DNA of 64,000 nt, from assembly GCF_007744515.1 (NCBI RefSeq), contig NZ_CP036268.1, positions 1,291,482-1,355,481 on the forward strand. The letters are read 5' to 3'. The notes beneath the pieces are model-generated. The model saw only the letters and a list, made by a program, of their open reading frames with translations, was not told the origin of the DNA and made no database searches. This document shows positions 17,986 through 26,377 of this stretch, one piece after another; positions within the stretch are counted from its first letter, which is position 1, and each line of letters begins with the position of its first letter. The position numbers were made by a program, and so were the translations under genes. The DNA comes from Stratiformator vulcanicus. GTDB lineage: Bacteria > Planctomycetota > Planctomycetia > Planctomycetales > Planctomycetaceae.

Positions 17986-19335
17986 TTAAAGTTGCTTGTC
18001 CGGCGAGTGTTGCCTCGGTGCCATCCGACGTTCGATTTCTTCAAGGGGTACGCCCTTGGTCTCAGGGACGAACAGGATGATCCACGCCAGTTGCAGCATC
18101 ATCATGCTGCAGAAGAAGAGGAAGACGGTGCCGGGCACGAAGAGGGAAACCATCTTTGGAAACAGCGTTGTCAGCAGTGCCGCGAAGATCCAGTGGGTAA
18201 AGCTACCCAGCGATTGCCCGGCGGCACGATGGCGATTCGGGAATATTTCGGCGATGAACACCCAGATCACAGTGCCCTGGCCAATCGCGTGGGACGCAAT
18301 AAAAACAAAGATGCAAGCCGGGATAATCGAGAAATGCTCATTATAGAACGCCCACGAACAAGTTCCCAAAGAGGCGATATAGCCGAAGCCGCCGATCAGC
18401 AGCAGGGTCCGGCGTCCGAGGCGATCAATTAACCATAAACCGACAAAGGTAAAAATAAGATTCGTGACTCCGATGCCGACCGATTGCAGCAGCGCGGCCG
18501 ACTGACCGAGTCCCGCGAGTTCGAAAATCCTCGGGGCAAAATAGAAGATCGCATTGATGCCCGACATTTGATTAAAAAATGCGATCAGAAATGCCAGTAG
18601 AATTGGTCGCGTCAGTTTCGTTGAGAAAAATGCATCGTTTCGATCGCCCTCTGACGTTGCGTTTTCGATCTCTTCGACCAGTCGATTAACTTCTTCATCA
18701 GTCCGGTGAGGATCAATTTGAAGCAAGACGTTTCTACCGCCGAGCCGATCACCTCGGGCTCCGATCAGCCAGCGAGGGCTTTCTGGCAGACACAGACACA
18801 ATGCCGTGTAAATTAAAGCCGGGGCTGCTTCGACGCCGAGCATCCATCGCCAGGCCGATGGTCCGATTTCTGATAGCAGATAATTTGACAGCAGTGCCAC
18901 AACGATGCCGAATACGATATTGAACTGAAATAGTCCGGCGAGACTGCCTCGAATTTTCGGCGGCGCGATCTCAGAAATATAAAGCGGAGCGGCCACAGTG
19001 GTGATACCGACGCCAAGGCCGCCGATCAGCCGAGCGATCATGAATGAATAGACGTCGGGTGCGAGGGCCGACCAGATCGCCGAGACAAAATAGAGGAAAC
19101 CGATCGCAATCAATGTGGGGCGACGTCCGAAGCGATCGGTCGGCCATCCGCCGCAAAGGGAACCGATGACGGTACCCCACAGTGCGGCCCCCATCGCGGC
19201 GCCGTGCAACAGGTCGCTCAAACCCCAGATCGACTGGATTTGCTTTTCCGCACCGGAAATGACGACGGTATCGAAGCCGAACAAAAAGCCGGCGAGCGCG
19301 GAGGTGACGGAAAAAAAGAACAGGCGAGCGGTCAT
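17986..19335 (-). CDS. sugar porter of the major facilitator superfamily
   Basis: This 449-residue membrane protein has twelve predicted helices and the sugar-porter signatures: GFDTVVISGA in helix 1, DRFGRRPTL in the first loop, PESPRWLIG before the central loop, NQMSGINAIFYFAPRIF in helix 7, DRLGRRTLLL in the second half and PETKGVPLEEIE at the C-terminus. Such porters import hexoses or pentoses with protons. The sulfatase gene follows by 12 nt on the same strand, so a desulfated sugar is a likely substrate, by inference. The start ATG lies 70 nt after the end of the MCE gene, so it may be read through from that operon. Confidence 0.92.
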   Translation of the reverse strand: MTARLFFFSVTSALAGFLFGFDTVVISGAEKQIQSIWGLSDLLHGAAMGAALWGTVIGSLCGGWPTDRFGRRPTLIAIGFLYFVSAIWSALAPDVYSFMIARLIGGLGVGITTVAAPLYISEIAPPKIRGSLAGLFQFNIVFGIVVALLSNYLLSEIGPSAWRWMLGVEAAPALIYTALCLCLPESPRWLIGARGDRLGGRNVLLQIDPHRTDEEVNRLVEEIENATSEGDRNDAFFSTKLTRPILLAFLIAFFNQMSGINAIFYFAPRIFELAGLGQSAALLQSVGIGVTNLIFTFVGLWLIDRLGRRTLLLIGGFGYIASLGTCSWAFYNEHFSIIPACIFVFIASHAIGQGTVIWVFIAEIFPNRHRAAGQSLGSFTHWIFAALLTTLFPKMVSLFVPGTVFLFFCSMMMLQLAWIILFVPETKGVPLEEIERRMAPRQHSPDKQL

Positions 19336-19405
19336 GCCCCTGTTGTAATTCGGTTGCGTCGAAACCGAAAGGAAGCGCGCTCAATTCGTGTCGGCGTGCC
19401 GCACG

Positions 19406-20569
19406 TCAGCGGAAGTCGGATCGCCCCGCGCGGCTTGATGAGCCGTTCGAAGTGCGTTCCGGTGGCGACGGGACTGGCCGGGTATCGCTCTTAAGACCGT
19501 CGCTGCCTCGCAGGGCACCGCGAACGCCGATCAACTCGGGATGACGGGCGATTTTGTCGCTGAAGACACGCAGGTCGCGCAGAACAGGCCCGAGATTCGA
19601 CAGCAATACGCTGAGCGACTCGGCCGATCGATTAAGATTCTTGTAGAGCTTCGGGTCGGATGCGAGCAAGTGCAGGCTGCCGTCGCCGTCGTTGACGAGG
19701 TGGGCAAACTTATCGAGTTCGGCGGCGAAGCCTTCCGCGCTGACCAGAATCGATTCGACACGAGCTGTCATGCGTTCGGAACGCTCGGCCAGCGGCCCCG
19801 TCACATTCTTAAGATTAATCATATTCTCGTCGATGTTTGAGATCGTGCGCTGCGCGGCGTTGACCGTTTTGCGGGTATCTTCGACGAGTGTGGGCAGAAT
19901 TTGCAGAGTTTCTTTAATCGCTTTCTGGTTTGCCTCATCGGCCACCAGGGCGTTGGCGGCGTCGATGGCGTTCTGCATCCCTCGCATGGTGACGGCGAAC
20001 TCGTCGAGCGAAGTCGCCGCTTTGGCGATGATGACTTCGATCTGGCCGCGGTTCTCGTTGATCAGCCCGTTGACGTTTTTGGCCAGTGACCGGTATTCAA
20101 TACTCGTTTGTTCGAGCGAAGCGACCGCGTCGGAAAACTGTGTCTCAAGGCGTCCGACGATCTCCATCGGGTCGATCGGCGGAACGCCGTGAAGCTGCTG
20201 TCCGGGCTTAACAAATTCCTGCGATGTCCCCGGTTCAAAGTTAATGCTCGCGTCGCCGATGAGCGTCCGCTGGAGCAGCGGTTTGGCATCCGTCCGCAGT
20301 TTAACGTGTTGCTGGATATCGGCGACAATGATCACTCCGCCATGTTCGTCATCGAAGCGAATGTCGACGACCTTTCCGATCGAAATGCCGTTCTTGCGAA
20401 CCGGCGTCCCCGGAAAGATTCCGGGCGCTTTCTCGAAGTGGACGGCAATTTGATACGACTCGTCGAATAAAGAGTCGACCTTTCCGAAGGCGATCACCAT
20501 GGCGGAAGCCGCGACGATCGCGAAGACCGTAAAGATGCCGACTCGAAATTGAAGCTGGCGTTCACTCAT
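19406..20569 (-). CDS. mlaD: MCE-domain lipid-transport protein (MlaD type)
   Basis: The 387-residue protein has one N-terminal membrane anchor (about 9-28) and one MCE domain (about 38-115: FEKAPGIFPGTPVRKNGISIGKV, LQRTLIGDASINFEPG). A long helical and coiled region follows (about 130-310), and the tail is Ser/Pro/Arg-rich. MlaD-type proteins form a ring in the periplasm that moves phospholipid between membranes. It is last in the order permease, ATPase, MCE protein, all on the minus strand. No MlaB (STAS) or MlaC neighbour is present. Gap to the ATPase is 133 nt and carries a small heptamer array. Confidence 0.9.
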   Translation of the reverse strand: MSERQLQFRVGIFTVFAIVAASAMVIAFGKVDSLFDESYQIAVHFEKAPGIFPGTPVRKNGISIGKVVDIRFDDEHGGVIIVADIQQHVKLRTDAKPLLQRTLIGDASINFEPGTSQEFVKPGQQLHGVPPIDPMEIVGRLETQFSDAVASLEQTSIEYRSLAKNVNGLINENRGQIEVIIAKAATSLDEFAVTMRGMQNAIDAANALVADEANQKAIKETLQILPTLVEDTRKTVNAAQRTISNIDENMINLKNVTGPLAERSERMTARVESILVSAEGFAAELDKFAHLVNDGDGSLHLLASDPKLYKNLNRSAESLSVLLSNLGPVLRDLRVFSDKIARHPELIGVRGALRGSDGLKSDTRPVPSPPERTSNGSSSRAGRSDFR

Positions 20570-20645
20570 TGGTGCAGTACGTTGGAAAGGCTGTGGAAAT
20601 GGATTCGGCCGGAAGTTTTGTCGTTAGAGTCTTGAGCGCGCCATA

Positions 20646-20666
20646 CTCCTCGCTTCTCGCTTCTCG
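20646..20666 (+). repeat. three-unit heptamer array
   Basis: Three units of 7 bp (CTCCTCG, CTTCTCG, CTTCTCG) within the MlaF-MlaD gap. The unit is the same as in the 20-unit array at 29507-29646. Confidence 0.6.
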
Positions 20667-20702
20667 AATGGTCGCCGCGCTGCCGAGAAATTAATAGATG
20701 AA

Positions 20703-21542
20703 TTAAGACATGCTTAACTCAGCAAGTCGTGATTTCGATTCGCCTCGAACGAATGAACGGATACGGTCGTCATCACTGTCGAGAGCATCTTCCGGCGTGC
20801 CTTCATATATGACTTGCGGCTCATCCGGTTCGAGTCGGGCGGCCGGATAGAGCATGACGACGCGGTCGGCGACGCGATCGACGGTGTGCATGTCGTGCGT
20901 CACGACGACACTGGTGACGCCCTGGCGTTCGGCCGTCTGAAGGATGAGTTCGTTGATGACGTCGCTCATGACGGGGTCGAGTCCCGTCGTCGGCTCGTCA
21001 TAAAACATGACCTCGGGACTGAGCGCGAGGGCTCTTGCGAGGCCGACGCGTTTTTTCATGCCGCCGGATAGTTCCGCGGGTTTGCGGTCGCAGGCGGCAT
21101 CGGGCAACCCGACTTCACGCACGCGCTCGCGGACGATCTGATCGATCTCGCGCTCGGACATCCGCGTATTCTGCCGGAGTCCGAAAGCGACGTTCTCGAA
21201 GACGGTCAGGCTGTCGAACAGCGCGGCGCCCTGGAAGAGGTAGCCGAATCTCAGTCGACGCTGCGTAATTTCGCGATCACTCAAATCGCTGACACAGTCC
21301 CCGTTCCAATAAGCCGAGCCGCTGGTCGGTTTAAGCAGCGACATCATCAACTTCATCGTAACGCTTTTGCCGCAGCCGCTCTCACCAATGAGAACGAGGG
21401 TTTCGCCCTTCCACAATTCGATATCAATGCCGCGTAGAATCACCGTCTTACCGAAGGTGCGCCACACATCGACCAGCGAGATGCACGGCGTCGCTTCGGC
21501 AGTTTGGTGAACCGCGGCGGATTGTTCGGTCACAGATGTCAT
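20703..21542 (-). CDS. mlaF: ABC transporter ATPase, MlaF type
   Basis: The 279-residue ATPase has Walker A GESGCGKS (53-60), a Q-loop ([22 protein letters not shown]), signature LSGGMKKR, Walker B and catalytic Glu in [13 protein letters not shown], and the switch His (VVVTHDMHT). The FQ.AALFDS.T..EN pattern and the GLDP are typical for MlaF, which powers phospholipid transport with MlaE and MlaD. Start context: gap of 45 nt after MlaE. The C-terminus ([15 protein letters not shown]) fits the family. No oddities. Confidence 0.92.
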   Translation of the reverse strand: MTSVTEQSAAVHQTAEATPCISLVDVWRTFGKTVILRGIDIELWKGETLVLIGESGCGKSVTMKLMMSLLKPTSGSAYWNGDCVSDLSDREITQRRLRFGYLFQGAALFDSLTVFENVAFGLRQNTRMSEREIDQIVRERVREVGLPDAACDRKPAELSGGMKKRVGLARALALSPEVMFYDEPTTGLDPVMSDVINELILQTAERQGVTSVVVTHDMHTVDRVADRVVMLYPAARLEPDEPQVIYEGTPEDALDSDDDRIRSFVRGESKSRLAELSMS

Positions 21543-21587
21543 TGTTCGTTCGCAGATGTCATTGATCAGGGGCGCAGTGAGGGACGA

Positions 21588-22463
21588 TCAACCAAAGGCC
21601 GACGGGACGGGCCACAGCAGGAAGAAGAGCCGGTTGACGACGATCCCGATCAGAAAGTCGAGAACCAAAATGCTCACGAACGAAAAGACGAAGGCTTGCG
21701 TCGCGGCGCGGCCGACACCTTCGGCTCCGCTTCCGCATTGAAAGCCCTGATGGGAGGCGATCAGGCCGATCGATGCTCCGAAGAAGACGGATTTGATCAG
21801 ACCGCTCATAAAGTCATAGGCGGTGATATAGACGAGCGTGTGGTGCCAGTAGAAGAAACTGTTCACACCGAGGACTTGCGTGCCGAAGAACCAGCCGCCG
21901 AAGATACCCATCGCGTCGGCGAGGACGGTCAGCAAAGGAATCAACAAGAGGCAGGCGAGAAACCGCGGCACAACGAGGTGACGAATCGGGTTCGCACCGA
22001 GGGCCCGGAGGGCGTCGATCTGTTCGGTCACCCGCATCGTGCCGAGTTCGGCAGCGATCGCCGATCCGACACGACCGGCGAGCATCGTCGCGGCCAGGAC
22101 CGGTCCGAGTTCTTTAACGATCGTGATATTAATGACCGATCCGAGTCGGTTTTCGAGCCTCATCAACCGCAGTTGGTCGAAGCTTTGAACGGCCAGGACC
22201 ATGCCGATGAATCCGCCGGTCACCAAGACGACCGGCAGGCTGAGCACGCCGATCTCGTACATGCATGTCAGCGTGACCGACCGCCGCGGACGCCCGGCGA
22301 GCGAACTCCGGATGACGTTCAGCGCAAATAACGTGAGATCGCCCAAGCCGCATACGGTGTGCAGCGTGACGCGCCCCAAGCGATGCAGTGAGGTGTCTCG
22401 TGGAACGGAAACCGTTGCCATGAAGTCGGTTCCGGGAATTGATCGGTTCGAGTTCGAAGTCAC
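21588..22463 (-). CDS. mlaE: ABC transporter permease, MlaE type
   Basis: The 291-residue membrane protein fits MlaE (about 260 residues) with extra residues at the N-terminus; a second Met at residue 15 could be the real start. Signature parts are [47 protein letters not shown] and [21 protein letters not shown], the coupling region for MlaF. Five or six hydrophobic segments are visible. It begins the three-gene lipid-transport operon and is likely to sit in the inner membrane. The PP2C gene ends 158 nt upstream on the same strand. Confidence 0.93.
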   Translation of the reverse strand: MTSNSNRSIPGTDFMATVSVPRDTSLHRLGRVTLHTVCGLGDLTLFALNVIRSSLAGRPRRSVTLTCMYEIGVLSLPVVLVTGGFIGMVLAVQSFDQLRLMRLENRLGSVINITIVKELGPVLAATMLAGRVGSAIAAELGTMRVTEQIDALRALGANPIRHLVVPRFLACLLLIPLLTVLADAMGIFGGWFFGTQVLGVNSFFYWHHTLVYITAYDFMSGLIKSVFFGASIGLIASHQGFQCGSGAEGVGRAATQAFVFSFVSILVLDFLIGIVVNRLFFLLWPVPSAFG

Positions 22464-22573
22464 GACCGGTCTCGCGAGGAGGCCGGGGGCGAGACCGTAG
22501 CGAATCCGTCCGAACGGAGCGATAGCGAGTTGGAGCCGCGGCCGTCTCCGGGGAGAAGCCGCTTTTTGCTCCT

Positions 22574-22597
22574 GAGCTCTCAGCTCTCAGCTCTCAG
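22574..22597 (+). repeat. heptamer array (AGCTCTC unit)
   Basis: Three to four units of 7 bp (GAGCTCT, CAGCTCT, CAGCTCT, CAG) lie between the PP2C end and MlaE start. Confidence 0.6.
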
Positions 22598-22621
22598 CAG
22601 TCGGCGCATTGATGTCGCCGG

Positions 22622-23929
22622 TCATTCTGCGGCTTCGCCGCTTCCGAGCGTGGCCTGCTTGCGACGTTTGCGGTGGCGGTGCATGCCTTTCATCAGACAG
22701 TCGATGGCGGCGGCGTATTCCGCAACGGCTTTTCGGGTGTCCCCCTTGGCCATCGCTTTTGAGGCCCGTTGATAGTGCCTTTCGTGCTCGCCGGAGGTCA
22801 GGGGCCAACTTTCCTCTTCGGCGGCCCTGTGCAGGTCGGACTCGATCTGGGCGAGGTGCCTCGCAAACGGGACGTCGATTTGAGCCGTCGCGGCGCGATA
22901 GGCCTTCCATGTGCGGGTCGCGCTGCTTCCTGTTTCATGCAGGGTCGTTTCTGAGGACGACCGGAACCACAGTTGCCACAGGCGAAAGCCGATCCCCGCC
23001 AAGGCCATGACGGAGAGCCCGACGATAATCGTTCCGGGGACATAACGCTGGAACAGAATCAGGACGATGCCGAGCAGAAAGATGCCCGAAACGCCCCACG
23101 CTCCGGCGAGCAGCCAGATGTTCGTCGGCTCGGTTGGGTCAACCGGTTCCGGCTCCGGAGCTCCGGCCGGTCGCTTCCCGACTCGGGCGATTACCACCGA
23201 AATATTGTCCGATCCACCGCGGACGTTGGCCAGATTGACCAAAAGACGACACGCCTCGGCCGGGGGCAATGATCCGGCGATGGCCCCGATTTCCGGGTCG
23301 GTCACGTGACCCGTCAGCCCGTCGGAACAGAGGACGTAGACATCGTCCGACAGGATTTGAAACGGTCCTTCGAGGTCGACGTCGACCTTCGGTTCCGGCC
23401 CGAGCGACCGCGTGATTATATTTCGCGGCTCGTACATCTCGGCCACGTCGACGCTGATGCCCTTGCGCCGCGCCAGTTCCCACTGCAGGCTGTGGTCGAA
23501 CGTCAGTTGATTGATGCGACCACGACGAATTCGGTAGCAGCGGCTATCGCCGACATGTCCGACGTAGGCCCCGTCTTTAGAGAGCACGAGCGACGAACAG
23601 GTCGTCCCCATGCGGCCGAAATCGGAGTTCATCTCTCCTTTTTCGTGGATCGCCGCGTTGGCATTGGTGATCGCTTCGACCAGCGCCTCGCCGGGCGAAT
23701 CGAGTTTTGACTTCAAATAGGACTGCGGCAATACGTCTGTGCACATTCCGCTGGCGAGTTCGCCGACGGCGTGCCCACCCATTCCGTCGGCAACGACGAA
23801 TAAATGGCCGCGCAACTCAAACGTTTCGGCATCCGACGCGACGCGGGTCGTCGTCGAATCCTCGTTGTTCTGGCGCCGCAAGCCGACGTCGCTGACGGTC
23901 GCGTAACGGACCGATTGATCAAACCGCAT
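22622..23929 (-). CDS. PP2C-type protein phosphatase with membrane and helical tail
   Basis: Start at the ATG 23929 gives the standard beginning MRFDQSVRYATVSDVGLRRQNNEDS; the frame is open further up but only with a GTG start. PP2C motifs are in order: RQNNED (19-24), DGMGGH (48-53), MGTTCSSL, GHVGDSR, VLCSDGLT and GGSDNISV. These residues hold the two metal ions, so the enzyme should be active on Ser/Thr-phosphorylated proteins. After about residue 250 come two membrane segments (IWLLAGAWGVSGIFLLGIVL and TIIVGLSVMALAGIGF) and a TPR-like helical end. No Ser/Thr kinase lies nearby, so its partner is elsewhere. Confidence 0.92.
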   Translation of the reverse strand: MRFDQSVRYATVSDVGLRRQNNEDSTTTRVASDAETFELRGHLFVVADGMGGHAVGELASGMCTDVLPQSYLKSKLDSPGEALVEAITNANAAIHEKGEMNSDFGRMGTTCSSLVLSKDGAYVGHVGDSRCYRIRRGRINQLTFDHSLQWELARRKGISVDVAEMYEPRNIITRSLGPEPKVDVDLEGPFQILSDDVYVLCSDGLTGHVTDPEIGAIAGSLPPAEACRLLVNLANVRGGSDNISVVIARVGKRPAGAPEPEPVDPTEPTNIWLLAGAWGVSGIFLLGIVLILFQRYVPGTIIVGLSVMALAGIGFRLWQLWFRSSSETTLHETGSSATRTWKAYRAATAQIDVPFARHLAQIESDLHRAAEEESWPLTSGEHERHYQRASKAMAKGDTRKAVAEYAAAIDCLMKGMHRHRKRRKQATLGSGEAAE

Positions 23930-24545
23930 GAATTTCTCAGTGTCGCGGGCCGAGGAAGGGTCGCGGGCCGCGGGAGGACCCGAAGTTCGTCTTGCCTTCT
24001 CGGGCGGTATGGTAACGAAGCAGTCGATAGAAGGAACTGTCTTCGGACCATTCGGCGCTAAACTCGATGTCTCCACTGAAATTAGTATTCTTACTCAGTG
24101 CCCCCACGAGGGCCCGTTTCGCGAATTGATCGCGTCCCCGCGTCGTTCGAATCTTCTCCAGCGAAATGTGCGTGACCGCCAGCTTTCGGACCCATCTTGC
24201 GGCGGGTGGCCGGGGACGGCGCTTTCGCCGCCCCCGGAACGAAATATCTCGAATTTGGACGGTCTAGCGAAGGCGTCGGTAGTGACAAGTTCCCCGTGGG
24301 CGTCGTAAGAACGCCGTCCGCAGCCACCCTCCCGAACTTCTGATCCCTGCGAACTGACCCAATACCCAGCTTTCGGACCCCTCTTGCGGCAGCGGGTCAG
24401 TTCGCTACAATCCCGCCGCGCATCGGGCAGAGTCTGTCCCTTCCTCACGGGGATTGGCCTCTCGAAAGGATTCGCGTCGAATCCGATGATCACCCCCACA
24501 CTGTTTCTGCCGACAGCCTCGATTCTTAACGAACAGACCGGGTCA
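23930..24545. other. 616-base divergent intergenic region
   Basis: It lies between the PP2C phosphatase and the PEGA lipoprotein, both starting here. It contains copy B of the 126-bp dispersed element (24204-24329) bracketed by a 25-bp direct repeat (24179-24203 and 24366-24390, one mismatch). The remainder near 24390-24540 shows no gene I would support. Confidence 0.6.
24204..24329 (+). repeat. 126-128 bp dispersed element, copy B
   Basis: It begins GGGTGGCCGGGGACGGCG and ends CGTCCGCAGCCACCC, giving 7-bp terminal inverted repeats (GGGTGGC / GCCACCC). Inside are a stem GGGGACGGCG..CGCCGCCCC and a stem GGCGT..ACGCC. Homologous to copies A and C; a downstream similar tract (AACTTCTGAT, GACCC) is shared with C. 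Confidence 0.75.
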
Positions 24546-24983
24546 ATGGCGTATCGCCACGGCCAATTCGGACGGCGACGGGCGCTGATCGGCGTGGTGA
24601 TCGCGTTGTCGACTGTGTTCGCTACCGGATGTAATTCGGTGCAGCGGCGGCTGACGATCCAATCCAATCCGCCCGGGGCGTTTGTGCTTGTTGATGGTGA
24701 AGAGGTCGGATACACGCCGGCCTCGATCGACTTCACCTACTACGCCGAGCGCGAAATTACGTTGATCAAAGACGGCTACGAGACTCTGACCACAATGCAG
24801 GAGTTCAAAGCCCCGCCGTATCAATGGTTCGGGGTCGACTTCTTCTCGGAGAATCTCTCACCGGTCATGATCACGAATCGTCAGAAGGTCGCCTACAACT
24901 TGCGACCGATGATCTCCGTGCCGACCGACGACCTGCTCGACCGGGCAGAAATGTTCCGCGACAACGCCGTATTCGGCCGCTAA
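24546..24983 (+). CDS. PEGA-domain putative lipoprotein
   Basis: The ATG at 24546 starts a likely signal with MAYRHGQFGRRRALIGVVIALSTVFATGC; Cys29 follows ATG in the position of a lipobox, so it may be lipidated, though the box lacks the usual Leu. After that comes the PEGA-type motif LTIQSNPPGAFVLVDGEEVGYTP (about 38-60), a beta-strand module found in surface and penicillin-binding proteins. Longer upstream starts exist but would extend the signal without a ribosome site. 145 residues. The neighbourhood gives no functional hint. Confidence 0.7.
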   Translation: MAYRHGQFGRRRALIGVVIALSTVFATGCNSVQRRLTIQSNPPGAFVLVDGEEVGYTPASIDFTYYAEREITLIKDGYETLTTMQEFKAPPYQWFGVDFFSENLSPVMITNRQKVAYNLRPMISVPTDDLLDRAEMFRDNAVFGR

Positions 24984-25087
24984 AGCCGAATCGGATTATA
25001 GTAACGGCGGTCCGAAGTCGGCAGACGGCCCTCATCGGCGTCCCGGCGTCGACGCTTTCTCGGCTTGCACAGCTCCTTCGTCCGACC

Positions 25088-25675
25088 CTATCGATCTTGT
25101 TCGAGATTTTGATAGTGCCGCGTGATGAGGTCGTTCTGAATCCACAGCAGCTTGTTGAATGCGCGGAGCGTGCGGACTTCCGTTTCGCGATCGAGTCCCA
25201 GCCCCGTGATTGTCGCCACGAAGGCATCTGCGACGAATCCCATCAGCGCGTTCATTTGGACAAGCGGAACGTGCAGTTGCTGGCTTCCGGCTTTGGGCGT
25301 GTGAATCTTGCCGACCATGTCGAGGTATTCCGCCATCTTTCCGTCGTAAGGCTTCGTGACGAGCGTTTGCAGATAGCGTCCCAAATGCTGCTTACGGAAG
25401 GCGATCATCGGATGATCGACGGTCAACTCTTCGATACTCGGCGGCACGTCGCCTTCGTAGCCGTGTTGACGCGGGACGAAGTGTCGCTTCGTCGCATCGT
25501 AGCTGAAGAGTTTTTCGTAGACGGCATCGACGAGCGACGGCACCAGCGGCGCAACAGCGGGCGCGGCCCCGTGGACGGCGGCGACGTCGTCTTCCCCGAA
25601 TCCGATAAACTCGGCCAGATAGCCGAATCGGTAGGCGAGATCCTCTTCCAGTTTCGGCTCGTCGATGTGTTGCAT
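25088..25675 (-). CDS. protoglobin (heme-based gas sensor or NO/O2 binding protein)
   Basis: Start ATG at 25675 has AGAGG 6 nt upstream; upstream in-frame starts lack this. The 195-residue length is that of single-domain protoglobins. The globin-like motifs are RFGYLAEFIGFGEDDV at the N-terminus, YLQTLVTKPYDGKMAEYLDMVGKIHTP with His125 as the likely proximal heme ligand, and FVADAFVATITGLGL at the end. Protoglobins bind O2, CO and NO. It is transcribed divergently from an Rrf2-family regulator with a palindrome between them, so it is probably induced by nitric oxide or a redox signal. No enzymatic partner is fused. Confidence 0.88.
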   Translation of the reverse strand: MQHIDEPKLEEDLAYRFGYLAEFIGFGEDDVAAVHGAAPAVAPLVPSLVDAVYEKLFSYDATKRHFVPRQHGYEGDVPPSIEELTVDHPMIAFRKQHLGRYLQTLVTKPYDGKMAEYLDMVGKIHTPKAGSQQLHVPLVQMNALMGFVADAFVATITGLGLDRETEVRTLRAFNKLLWIQNDLITRHYQNLEQDR

Positions 25676-25777
25676 GGCAGACCTCTTCAGTGAGAGCGTG
25701 AACGAAAGCGTGTGGACATCGGACAAGGCCCGGCTAAACTGGACCACTTCATCCGATTCAAAAACCTACCGGCGGAA

Positions 25778-25801
25778 AAAGTGGATGTCAACGTCCACTT
25801 T
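25778..25801 (+). promoter_or_regulatory. putative Rrf2 operator, 24-bp palindrome
   Basis: AAAGTGGA, eight central bases, TCCACTTT form perfect 8-bp inverted arms. The centre is 20 nt before the Rrf2 start and about 114 nt before the protoglobin start, so it can control the regulator itself and perhaps both. The length and symmetry fit a dimeric winged-helix regulator. It also covers the regulator's leader and nearly touches its ribosome site (AAGG at 25802-25805). Confidence 0.7.
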
Positions 25802-25809
25802 AAGGCGTG

Positions 25810-26256
25810 ATGATTTCCCAAACCGTCGAATACGCGCTCCGTTCGGTCGTGCTGCTGGCGCAGCGGTCGCCCGCTTTGTTGCGGACGGATGAAGTGGCCG
25901 AGGTCACTCAGGTGCCGCGGGCCTATCTGACGAAGGTGCTTCAGGCGTTGTCCAAGGCCGGCATCATCAAGACCACTCGCGGTGCTGGCGGCGGGGTCTG
26001 CCTGAATTGTGACCCGGCTGAATTGACGATTCTGGAGGTTGTCAACGCTGTTGATCCGATCGAACGAATCCGGACTTGTCCCCTGCAACTTAAGGCACAT
26101 GGTGCCAACCTTTGCCCGCTGCACCACCGACTCGATGCGGCACTGGAGCAGGTGGAATCCGCTTTCGCCCGGACCACGTTGGCCGAAGTGTTGGCGGAGC
26201 CGACGCGGAGTGTACCGCTTTGTGATTTCCCCACAAATTCGCGGAATGAGCCGTAG
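25810..26256 (+). CDS. Rrf2-family transcriptional regulator (NsrR/IscR-like)
   Basis: ATG at 25810 (GTG at 25807 is too close to AAGG) starts a 148-residue protein. It has a winged-helix with MISQTVEYALRSVVLLAQ and the recognition region VPRAYLTKVLQALSKAGIIKT, then the GGVCLNC segment and the cluster region. Cys90 and Cys102 are kept, but Ala96 sits where NsrR has its middle Cys (C-x5-C-x5-C), and Glu7 aligns with the Asp ligand of NsrR. Such proteins sense NO, iron-sulfur status or redox. It is divergent from the protoglobin gene, and a palindrome overlaps the spacer, so both are probably one regulon. Confidence 0.88.
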   Translation: MISQTVEYALRSVVLLAQRSPALLRTDEVAEVTQVPRAYLTKVLQALSKAGIIKTTRGAGGGVCLNCDPAELTILEVVNAVDPIERIRTCPLQLKAHGANLCPLHHRLDAALEQVESAFARTTLAEVLAEPTRSVPLCDFPTNSRNEP

Positions 26257-26377
26257 CGATTGGCGATCGAAAAGATCGCAGAGCGATTTTCGCGCAAGTC
26301 TCGCAGTTTCCGCTGGCGATTTTTTTCAAACTTGCCGGCATTGCGGTTCTGAAAGCCACCAATTGAAGGCAACCGCT

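Noticed and set aside
25735..25750. Possible second half-site (CCACTT) near the protoglobin start.
   Set aside because: Only six bases match the operator arm, so it could be chance.
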